Made by a program: the position numbers and the translations under genes | The notes under the pieces: generated by a model | What the model saw: only the letters and a program-made list of their open reading frames with translations | Told to the model about the DNA's origin: nothing | Databases searched by the model: none | Shown here: piece after piece, positions 42,460 to 49,635 of the stretch | Position numbering within the stretch: position 1 is the first letter of the stretch | Layout: each line of letters opens with the position of its first letter | Source: Candidatus Poribacteria bacterium | GTDB taxonomy: Bacteria > Poribacteria > WGA-4E > WGA-3G | Direction: 5' to 3' | Assembly: GCA_028821605.1 (NCBI GenBank) | Contig: JAPPFM010000040.1 | Location: 22,501 to 86,500, forward strand | Length of the DNA stretch: 64,000 bases

Positions 42460-43482
42460 ATGCAAATGTCAATGACGAGTCGTGAACGCGTACTCGCAGC
42501 ACTCCGCAATGAACCTACCGATCGCACGCCTGTCTGTAATCCCACCTCTGTCGCGACTGTTGAACTGATGGATCTGGTTGATGCGCCCTTCCCCCAAGCA
42601 AATCGAGAACCGGAACTTATGGCACGACTCGCCGCTACCGGATATACGGAACTTGGATTTGATACCATTATGCCTGTCTTCACGATCATTCAGGAATCCA
42701 GTGCACTCGGTTGTAAGATTCAGTGGGAACAGAAGGATAACTGGCCCACTGTTAGAATGCGAGAACCGATATGGGAAGACGTTGATGACATCGTTATACC
42801 GAACGATTTTTTGACACATCCGGACACGCAGTGTGTACTCGAAGCAATTAAAATCTTGAAAAAAGAATACGGCGATGAAGTCGTCGTTATCGGGAAAACG
42901 ATGGGCCCTTGGTCGCTTGGTTACCACTGCTTCGGCGTTGAACCTTTTTTGCTGCTCTCGCTTGACGACCCCGGCAAAACAAAACTTGCACTTGATCGGA
43001 TGAAGGAAGCCACCGTCCAATTTGGTATCGCACAAATTGAGGCAGGTGCCGATGCGCTTACGCTTCCAGACCACGCTACCGGCGACCTCGTTAGTGGCGA
43101 ATACTACCAACGTTACCTACGAGACCTACACATCGAATTTGTTGAGCGTATCCCTATTCCCTTAATACTGCACATCTGCGGACGCACTGTTGACAGAATG
43201 GAATACATCGCTCAAACTGGCATGTCCGCTTTCCATTACGACTCCAAAAACGAACCTCAGGAATCTATGGACATCGTCCAAGAGCGCATTGCCCTCGTCG
43301 GAAATATCAATAACCCTGAAACACTGTTCTCCAAAGAACCGGAAGACGTTAAAGCAGAGGTCGTAAAAAACCTTGAGGCGGGGGTACCACTGATCGGCCC
43401 GGAATGCGCGATCCCACTTCAGACGACAATCGAAAATCTCCAAGCGATCCCAGAAGCGGTGCAGGAATGGCACCGAGCGTAA
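42460..43482 (+). CDS. Uroporphyrinogen decarboxylase/MtaA-CmuA family methyltransferase-like protein
   Basis: 340 residues, GAGGAAA before the ATG. It starts MSMTSRERVLAALRNEPTDRTPV, the entry of the UroD-fold MtaA/CmuA group. Zn ligands of the methyltransferase branch are visible as LILHICGRTVDRM (H-x-C near residue 234) and GPECAIPLQT (Cys near 314). The key Arg pair of true HemE is not evident, so I favour a methylcorrinoid-dependent methyltransferase over heme synthesis. Such enzymes move methyl groups from corrinoid proteins to a thiol or similar acceptor. No corrinoid protein is encoded nearby. Partner: the unknown 218-residue protein 12 bases upstream. Confidence 0.8.
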   Translation: MQMSMTSRERVLAALRNEPTDRTPVCNPTSVATVELMDLVDAPFPQANREPELMARLAATGYTELGFDTIMPVFTIIQESSALGCKIQWEQKDNWPTVRMREPIWEDVDDIVIPNDFLTHPDTQCVLEAIKILKKEYGDEVVVIGKTMGPWSLGYHCFGVEPFLLLSLDDPGKTKLALDRMKEATVQFGIAQIEAGADALTLPDHATGDLVSGEYYQRYLRDLHIEFVERIPIPLILHICGRTVDRMEYIAQTGMSAFHYDSKNEPQESMDIVQERIALVGNINNPETLFSKEPEDVKAEVVKNLEAGVPLIGPECAIPLQTTIENLQAIPEAVQEWHRA

Positions 43483-43570
43483 ATATAAACCGTCTAAGCA
43501 AGTTTAAGTATTAACATTCAAGTTTTGCATTCCCAATTGGGTTGGAAGGTGGGTTGGAAGGTGGCACACT

Positions 43571-44179
43571 ATGAAAAAAATCGTAGTTTTACTGCTCATC
43601 ATAAGTTTAATGCTGATAGGTTTGAGCGCAGGTTACACACAAGACGCAGATTTTGACGCTTTGACGGCATCCGATGTTAATACCGATGGCGTTGTAAATA
43701 TCCTTGATTTGACACTCATTGCCACACACTTCGGTGAGACACCCACCACAGATCAAAGCCCTAATCCAGATGTCAACGGGGACGGCACTGTCAATATCCT
43801 TGACCTGACACTCGTCGCGAGTTATCTCGGCAAAAAATCGGGAATTCCGTTTGAAGTCACAGATGCAACTTTCGACGACATTGTCTTGGGTTCTGAACTG
43901 CCGATTGTCGTGGAATTTAAAGACGATACCTGACCATTTTGCATATTGATGAGACCGGTGGTCGCAGAAGTGGCATTAGAATATCGAGAGACATTTAGTT
44001 TCGTTAAGTTGGATGTGAACAGCCAGCCGGAAAAGACATTGGAATATCACATCCGTGGAACGCCTACCTATATTGTATTCAAAGATGGAGAGCTCGCAGG
44101 CGGGTTTGTTGGAGCGATGCCTAAGGCCAGATTGGTAGAGCGAATTCTTGGAATCTTGAAGATTGAGGAAACTGAATAA
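43571..44179 (+). CDS. Dockerin-like + thioredoxin-fold selenoprotein (UPFC), in-frame TGA at codon 121
   Basis: 202 residues if the TGA at 43931-43933 is read as selenocysteine. Order: signal peptide (MKKIVVLLLIISLMLIGL to GYTQD); two dockerin-like Ca2+ loops (DVNTDGVVNILDLTLIATHFG and DVNGDGTVNILDLTLVASYLG, residues ~36-92); then a thioredoxin fold starting FEVTDATFDDIVLGSELPIVVEF. The redox site reads T-[TGA]-P-F-C where thioredoxins have W-C-G-P-C. The same frame continues without a stop through MRPVVAEVALEY, SFVKLDVN, the cis-Pro RGTPTYIVFKDG and VGAMPKARLVERIL. A plain caller would split it into 43571-43933 and 43946-44179. Readthrough is inferred from motif position and from the paralog next door. 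The next gene starts one base after this stop. Confidence 0.85.
43934..43969 (+). promoter_or_regulatory. Candidate bacterial SECIS hairpin after the first TGA
   Basis: GACC (43953-43956) pairs with GGTC (43960-43963), leaving a GGT loop about 23 bases after the TGA. The 3' side continues into GCAGAA, which pairs with TTTTGC at 43937-43942. The distance and a G at the start of the loop fit the loose bacterial SECIS consensus. An alternative stem, GACCA (43932-43936) with TGGTC (43959-43963), begins in the TGA itself. By eye only. Confidence 0.4.
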
Positions 44180-44180
44180 C

Positions 44181-45602
44181 ATGTACAGAAAACGGATGAA
44201 AAAATTAATTTGTTTGCTGCTAATATCAAGTTTGGTGCTGCTTGTTTCAACGGTGGGTTACGCCCAAGATACGGATCCTGATACCTTGCGGGCAGCTGAT
44301 GTCAATACTGACGGTGTGATAAACATCCTAGATCTGACGCTCGTCGCTTCCCACTTCGGCGAGACACCCACCGCAGATCAGTCCCCTAATCCAGATGTCA
44401 ACGGGGACGGAACTGTCAACATCCTCGATTTGACCCTCGTCGCCAGCCATTTCGGCAAAGCCGTTCCGCCACCTGTGGTGTTTGTTAGTACGCCATTGTT
44501 TCTTAGCGCGGATCCAGCAACCAATTCGCAGCTTGACGTGAATGATGCTATCACCGTTACCTTTGATAAGACTCCAGAGGACGTTACAGTGAGCACGGGG
44601 GTCGCTATAGTCGATGGCAAGATCGTGACAATCACAGGTCCTTTCACTGCTGGTCCTCTTGCGTTGACAATCACTTGGTCTGATGGCACTCAAACGCAAA
44701 CACTCACCTACACTGTCAAGCAACCTGTGGCTTTTGTCGGCGTGGATCCAAGGATTGACTCCGAACTTACTGTGAACGATACCATTACCTTTACTTTTGA
44801 CAGCGCACCCGATGATGTTACAGTAAATGCAGGTATCGCTACAATCGACGGTAAAATCGTGACAATCAAAGGTCCCTTTACCCCGGGTCCCCTTAACTTG
44901 ACAATCAGTTGGAATGATGGGAGTCTAACCTTTACTTACACTGTCGCCGAACCAGATACCGGTGCCCCTGATATTAGCAGTGGGACCGTCAGCGATGGTG
45001 ATAAAGATGTTGACGCTAAAGCGATTAACGACAATGCAAGGATCGAAATTGAGTTTAGTGAAGCGGTCAGTGGTAACATCGCACTGCAAACCGCGGCAGG
45101 CGTTGACATCGGTTGGCTTGGCAAAGTTGAAGGTAATAAAGGGATCCTCGAACTGGTCACAGGGAAAGAACTTGGCAACGAGATAACATACATTATTGCG
45201 GGGAAAGTCAAAGATGCTGCTGGCAATTCAACGGACATCAATATTACTTTTACGACTGCGAGCAAAACCTCTGGTATCCCATTTGAAGTTACTGATGCGA
45301 CATTTGATAGCCTTGTGCTTGGCTCAGAAGTACCCATCGTGCTTGAGTATATAAAAGATGGGTGACCGTCCTGTAAAAGAATGGTGCCAGTTGTCGCCCA
45401 AATTGCTTTAGAGAACCGAAACACGTTTGCTGTTGCGAAACTGAATATTAAGGATGGCAGACAAACGCTCCGAAAATATCCGATTAGACAAACCCCGACC
45501 TATATGGTGTTCCAAGATGGAGAACGGGTCGCAATTTTCGCAGGAGTGATACCAAAAGCGCAGATGCTTCAGAAAATTCTCAGCGTCATAGATGTTGAAT
45601 AG
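44181..45602 (+). CDS. Dockerin-like + Ig-like + thioredoxin-fold selenoprotein (UPSC), in-frame TGA at codon 395
   Basis: 473 residues if the TGA at 45363-45365 is decoded. Start ATG 44181 (MYRKRMKKLICLLL), one base after the previous stop; ATG 44196 is possible. Order: signal peptide ending STVGYAQ; two dockerin-like loops (DVNTDGVINILDLTLVASHFG and DVNGDGTVNILDLTLVASHFG); two similar beta repeats (DVNDAITVTFDKTPEDVTVSTG and TVNDTITFTFDSAPDDVTVNAG); a Big_5-like Ig domain (NARIEIEFSEAVSGNIAL); then a thioredoxin fold entered by FEVTDATFDSLVLGSEVPIVLEY. The site is G-[TGA]-P-S-C. The fold continues in frame: MVPVVAQIALENR, the cis-Pro RQTPTYMVFQDG and IPKAQMLQKIL. Post-TGA identity to the first copy is only about 45 percent, yet the frame and TGA are kept. 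It was probably formed by duplication. Confidence 0.85.
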
Positions 45603-45849
45603 AATTAAAGGAAGACAACAAACATCAAGATTGAAAATCGTTCATATTATAAAAACGAACCTTATGCCAAATTGCTTTGTAAAGAGGCGTTTCTGGCATC
45701 CGTTCGGTGCGGTTACATGAAGTTTCAATAAATAATTCGGTAATTCTCTAAAAGATGATTGTTCATCCTTGAATCCTGTAAATCTTGCTTCAGACGATGA
45801 ACACCGCGCACGCCTCAATTTCTGCGCCCTCCGCGTCCTCCGTGATTCA

Positions 45850-46240
45850 GACAATGAAGACGATCTATTTTTGCTTGTCGATGAGACGGATCTGATTGCC
45901 GGGTGGAAGGCACTTGTTGTGGCGATACCTTTTCGGCATCGTGTGATTCCTGTGTTTTGGTTTATCTATAACAACCAACAGATCCGCGACGGTATCTATA
46001 AAAGTCATAACGAGATCATCCAATACTTCTGTGGGTTTGTTTATCAAGAGGCTTTAGGGGTAATGTCGAGGGAGTCGCAACGTCCTCACCGATATCTGGA
46101 ACATGCCCTTTCTCACCTCGTTTTTCGCGGAGAGACAACGCAGAAGAGACCTACTTTGCGAGTTCAGTCATTGACTGACTTTCTCATACACAAACCTAAC
46201 AACATCAACCACATTTATACACCAAAAAAAATGGGAGTAA
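45850..46240 (+). pseudogene. IS4-type DDE transposase remnant
   Basis: The frame reads LFLLVDETDLIAGWKALVVAIPF, then PVFWFIYNNQQIRDGIYKSHNEIIQYFC and YQEALGVM, the central DDE-transposase region of IS4-like elements (the D of VDET is probably catalytic). The N-terminal part and the later catalytic segments (VFDRGF-like and Glu-bearing helix) are missing, and the downstream frame is scrambled. No inverted repeats flank it. It abuts the 3' end of the LpxL gene. Dead element. Confidence 0.7.
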
Positions 46241-46246
46241 GTGACT

Positions 46247-47152
46247 TTATGAGGGAGGTTGTGTTTTCCACCGATTGTGAAGCCATAACCACTGTTCCGG
46301 GTACTTATGGATATATGTTTCCAATTGTGCCAACATCTGTGTTGTGTAAATTTCAACATCCTGTTCAAGATTATCGGAAGGTGGGACGTGAATCGGGGAT
46401 GAAATATAGACCCTGTGCCGATCATCCGGTTGACGGACACTGAGGGAGAAGAGGAGTAGTGCCCCGGTCTTTTGTGCTAAGACAGCAGGACCGCGGGCTG
46501 CTGAAGCCGGTTTCCCTAAAAAATTGATGAATACACCTTCTGGACCGGCATTCTGATCGGCGAAAAATCCGACTGCTTGATTGTCTTTAAGCGCACTCAG
46601 CGTTTCTCGGATCGCACGCTTCCGAGGAATCAGTTTTAGACTCATCTGCTCGCGATGCCGCCAAATGTAAGCGTTGAGCAAAGTGTTTTTTATCGGGAAA
46701 GCAATGGCTTTCGCCCGATTCGGAATTAGGGCGCCGTATACAAGCGAAAGCAGCTCCCAATTCCCGAAATGTGGCAGGAAGACGATCGCGCCTTTACCTT
46801 CTGCCAAGGCAGCGTGGAGATTTTCTGCGCCGTCTACAGAGACCTCGTTCCAGATGTTGTCGGCGTTTAATTTGGGAAATCGAAAAAATTCAATGCAGGT
46901 CTTACCGACGTTGATAAAGCTCGCCTTGCAGATTTCTGCACGCTTTGATGTTGTGAGATGATTGCCGAACGCGATTTTCAGATTGCCCAAAGCAATTTCC
47001 CGCCGTTTTTTGACGAGATGATAGAAGAGGAGACCGATACCTTTCCCCAATTGCATCGCCCACCGTTTCGGAAGTCGGCGGCACCACCATCCGAAAATAG
47101 ACACTATTCCATATACGCATCTATCCTTCCATCGAACACGCGCAGTGGGCAT
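46247..47152 (-). CDS. Lipid A biosynthesis acyltransferase (LpxL/HtrB family)
   Basis: 301 residues from ATG 47152, with GGAGAAATAGGG upstream. The catalytic H-x4-E motif is clear in AIVFLPHFGNWELLSLVYG (near residue 120). The family motifs RxxxxFPI-like (RAKAIAFPIKN), GFFADQNAGPEGVFINFLGKPA (substrate loop) and RGPAVLAQKTGA follow. It adds a secondary acyl chain to lipid A at the inner membrane, so this cell makes an LPS-type outer membrane. The N terminus (VSIFGWWCRRLPKRWAMQLG) is the usual membrane-proximal helix. The final residues lie against the transposase remnant; the end (EQWLWLHNRWKTQPPS) is normal. Confidence 0.92.
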   Translation of the reverse strand: MPTARVRWKDRCVYGIVSIFGWWCRRLPKRWAMQLGKGIGLLFYHLVKKRREIALGNLKIAFGNHLTTSKRAEICKASFINVGKTCIEFFRFPKLNADNIWNEVSVDGAENLHAALAEGKGAIVFLPHFGNWELLSLVYGALIPNRAKAIAFPIKNTLLNAYIWRHREQMSLKLIPRKRAIRETLSALKDNQAVGFFADQNAGPEGVFINFLGKPASAARGPAVLAQKTGALLLFSLSVRQPDDRHRVYISSPIHVPPSDNLEQDVEIYTTQMLAQLETYIHKYPEQWLWLHNRWKTQPPS

Positions 47153-47463
47153 CCCTATTTCTCCTTTGCCATGAATCCTATCATAGATAGAGTATACCAC
47201 ACCTGCCTGCCCAAAGCAACGCATTCGTCTTTACGTTTGGGTTTACACCGACTCACGTTTAACCGCCTTTCACATGCAGGCAACATGGCAAACCAGATAC
47301 ATTCAACAACCTCGAAAAACTGAGGACAAATGCAGAAATTTTTCTTGACTATTTTCCTAAATCCGTTATCATTATTGTAATTATCGTAAAGTTCAAAATA
47401 TGTAGACAAGTTATTCAACGAAAGTAATCCAACCTCGCCTACTGCATAAGGAGGAGTAGACAC
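47153..47463. other. Intergenic region upstream of the LamG gene
   Basis: 311 bases. A promoter-like TTGACT (47345-47350), 16-base spacer and TATCAT (47367-47372) lies at the right end, about 92 bases before the ATG at 47464. CATAAGGAGGAG precedes that ATG as ribosome binding site. Nothing else is recognised. Confidence 0.5.
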
Positions 47464-48264
47464 ATGAAAGTCAGATTGGTATGGATAGGTATAGTCGTTC
47501 TGTTTATTGCAGGTATACTAACAACTTCAAGCTATGCGCTGTTAGACCCCGAAACCGTCGTAGGAATATGGAAATTTGATGAGGGTAAGGGGGATACTGC
47601 AAAAGATTCTTCTCAAAACGGGAACGACGGGACACTCACGAATAAACCTAAGTGGGTGGACGGCAAATTTGGTAAGGCTCTGGAGTTTGATGGTACATCT
47701 TTTGTGGATATGGGGAATGACAAATCACTTCAGTTCCACGGAGATGTAACAATTGTTTATTGGGTTAGACCTGAAAGCGTAGGTGCGGGTCGCCAAAACA
47801 CAGTTTGCAAATCTTATGGCGGTGAAGGCTGCTTGACACAGGAACCAGACGGTCGGTTGAGTTTTTATTGGGGCGATTGTGGCGGAAATTGTCAGCCTTA
47901 TGTAGAGGTTACAAGACCGTCTCCTGGGACTTTCGTAGATGATGAGTGGATTCACGTCGCTGAGACGAGAAATGTCTCAAAACGCGAGTATAAGATGTAC
48001 AAAGACGGTGAAGTCACCGCCGAAGCTAAATGGCTGAAATGTGGTGCTCACCCCTGTGGAGACTCCAGTCCGAGCGATCTCAGTTTGTTCATCGGCTCCG
48101 GTTACGCTGGTAAATACAGAGGTATCATTGACGAAGTGGGTATTTTTAGTGTGGTTCTGAGTGAGGATGAGATTCAGAGTATTATGGATGATGGATTGGA
48201 AAAGGCTTTCGCCGTTTCCCCCAACGACAAACTCACCACCACATGGGCATACATAAAGCAATAA
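47464..48264 (+). CDS. Secreted LamG (concanavalin-like) domain protein with LTTTWAYIK tail
   Basis: 266 residues. The signal peptide is LVWIGIVVLFIAGILTTSSYAL. A single LamG/laminin-G-like jelly-roll fills residues ~30-245: VVGIWKFDEGKGDTAKDSSQNGNDGTL, GKFGKALEFDGTSFVDM, VTIVYWVRPE, WIHVAETRN, and YRGIIDEVGIFSVVLSEDEIQ. All are standard LamG_3 signatures. It likely binds glycans or matrix outside the cell. It ends SPNDKLTTTWAYIKQ, the same tail as the TolB-like propellers. It has its own promoter and terminator. Confidence 0.88.
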   Translation: MKVRLVWIGIVVLFIAGILTTSSYALLDPETVVGIWKFDEGKGDTAKDSSQNGNDGTLTNKPKWVDGKFGKALEFDGTSFVDMGNDKSLQFHGDVTIVYWVRPESVGAGRQNTVCKSYGGEGCLTQEPDGRLSFYWGDCGGNCQPYVEVTRPSPGTFVDDEWIHVAETRNVSKREYKMYKDGEVTAEAKWLKCGAHPCGDSSPSDLSLFIGSGYAGKYRGIIDEVGIFSVVLSEDEIQSIMDDGLEKAFAVSPNDKLTTTWAYIKQ

Positions 48265-48278
48265 CGGATCTACACATA

Positions 48279-48313
48279 AAGGCAAGAACACACCGTTCTT
48301 GCCTTTTTTCTTT
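48279..48313 (+). terminator. Rho-independent terminator after LamG gene
   Basis: AAGGCAAGAAC (48279-48289) pairs perfectly with GTTCTTGCCTT (48295-48305) around a five-base loop, followed by a T-run. Confidence 0.9.
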
Positions 48314-48355
48314 TTCTGTCTTCTCTCCGGTATGTCATGCACCCATATTTGTATT

Positions 48356-48473
48356 AGGACTTATGCATTCCCTCTTAAAGTCCCCCTGATAAGGGGGATT
48401 TAGGGGGTTTAAAGGACAGAAATTATCGCTTTTGCGTCTAAACGTCCGATATTTACGCAATGCGCGTAAGTCC
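48356..48473. mobile_element. MITE-like element (family B), copy 2
   Basis: 118 bases from AGGACTTATGCA (48356-48367) to GCGTAAGTCC (48464-48473). The left interior carries aaagt-CCCCCTGATAAGGGGG-atttaggggg (48377-48411), identical to the copy entering the window end at 63935. No open frame. Confidence 0.8.
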
Positions 48474-48563
48474 GATGTATTTTATTTTTCAACTCACGTT
48501 CTGAGTTAGGTGCAGATGTTAGAGGCAATAGATACATTGAAATTAAGGAATCACCAAGAGCCG

Positions 48564-48635
48564 ACACTTCTTTACTTTGATTTGCGTATCCGAAAAGAGG
48601 GGTTTGATATTGAGATGCAGGTACATAATTCGTGA
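48564..48635 (+). pseudogene. C-terminal fragment of a GPDPase-membrane-domain paralog
   Basis: The 23 codons before TGA 48633-48635 encode TLLYFDLRIRKEGFDIEMQ plus four residues, almost identical to the end of the intact gene at 48706-49590 (TLLYFDLRIRKEAFDIEMQ). The rest of that copy is absent; a MITE sits 90 bases to the left. It is what remains of a deleted tandem paralog. Confidence 0.8.
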
Positions 48636-48637
48636 AT

Positions 48638-48666
48638 TTGATGTAAAGCACAAAATGTGGTAAGAT
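48638..48666 (+). promoter_or_regulatory. Promoter for the MoxR-locus genes
   Basis: TTGATG (48638-48643), a 17-base spacer and TAAGAT (48661-48666), 40 bases before the ATG at 48706. It could drive the seven-kilobase run to 54961. Confidence 0.5.
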
Positions 48667-48705
48667 AGGTTGTAATAATAACTACCCTCACACCTTGGAG
48701 AAAAC

Positions 48706-49590
48706 ATGCAAGAACACAACGAATTGGCACGGACAAACGACAGTCAAACCGATCCTGCCCCGCTACAACCGATGAATTTCACGGATATCTTGGACGGGAT
48801 ATTTACTATCTACCGTGACCACTACCGCTTATTGTTAGGAATCGCAGCCGTTTATCTTGTTTTAGGATTTGCAGTAGATTTGACCTCTGCCTATTTTATA
48901 ATAGAATCGACACCGAGTACGATTTTCGTTATAGCAGGGTTCAGTTTAATGGCGACTTCTGTAATTTCTTTGTTGGTGACTGCGGGCGTAATGTACGCGA
49001 GCGCGCAAGTCTTCTTAACAAGAGAGATGACCTCAGGAGCCGCCTTTCAACAGGCGTTCCGACGCTTCTGGTCCTATCTCGGTAGCAGTGTTCTCTATCT
49101 TTTAGCTGTGGGAGGCTTGTGTATTACGGTTATTGGTATTCCTTTCGGCATCTATTTTGGAGTTCGGTGGAGTCTCTATAGTTTACCTGTCCTGCTTGAG
49201 GAGAGCAAAGCGTGGAATGCGTTGGGGCGCAGTACGGAATTGGTTAAAGGCAGTTGGTGGCGGGTTCTGGGAATTTTGATAGCAATTTATCTCATCTCCG
49301 GGATGATAACAATCATTCTTTACATTTCTACCGAGTTTATCCTCACATTGGCAGGGATTATCGCAACTGAACAAACTGACGGGGGTAACGGTCTATTGGA
49401 TATGCTCCGCCGTTTGTTCGCGCCAACCCCAACCGAGGCTGGGTGGGTTACTTACGCTGTTCAGCGTTTTGTTGGGCTACTCATTGCCACTCTCACAATG
49501 CCGATTGCACTCATCGGTTCGACACTGCTCTACTTCGATCTGCGGATTCGGAAAGAGGCTTTTGATATTGAGATGCAGGTAACGGACTGA
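48706..49590 (+). CDS. Polytopic membrane protein (GPDPase membrane-domain-like), paralog 1
   Basis: 294 residues. A polar N terminus (~20 residues) is followed by FTDILDGIFTIYRDHYRLLLGIAAVYLVLGF, the typical DUF/GPDPase_memb opening, then six hydrophobic spans. The end is GSTLLYFDLRIRKEAFDIEMQ, the group's C-terminal signature. Related genes are at 49636 (weaker) and 57147 (clear). Function unknown; such proteins often sit in MoxR loci. It is the first gene of the run that continues with 49636, DUF4129, DUF4350, MoxR and DUF58. Confidence 0.75.
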   Translation: MQEHNELARTNDSQTDPAPLQPMNFTDILDGIFTIYRDHYRLLLGIAAVYLVLGFAVDLTSAYFIIESTPSTIFVIAGFSLMATSVISLLVTAGVMYASAQVFLTREMTSGAAFQQAFRRFWSYLGSSVLYLLAVGGLCITVIGIPFGIYFGVRWSLYSLPVLLEESKAWNALGRSTELVKGSWWRVLGILIAIYLISGMITIILYISTEFILTLAGIIATEQTDGGNGLLDMLRRLFAPTPTEAGWVTYAVQRFVGLLIATLTMPIALIGSTLLYFDLRIRKEAFDIEMQVTD

Positions 49591-49635
49591 GAACTCACTT
49601 CCACGCTTTTCAAACACAGCATCAAGGAAATCAGG

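Noticed and set aside
42460..43482. HemE (uroporphyrinogen decarboxylase).
   Set aside because: The H-x-C and Cys zinc ligands fit MtaA/CmuA methyltransferases better, and the HemE substrate-binding motifs are not seen.
43931..45365. TGA read as tryptophan (recoded genome) or two simple nonsense mutations.
   Set aside because: TGA ends clear full-length genes here (truA at 30242, PhyH at 32272), so it is a stop. Two independent losses at the exact redox Cys, with frame and fold kept afterwards in diverged copies, is far less likely than selenocysteine.
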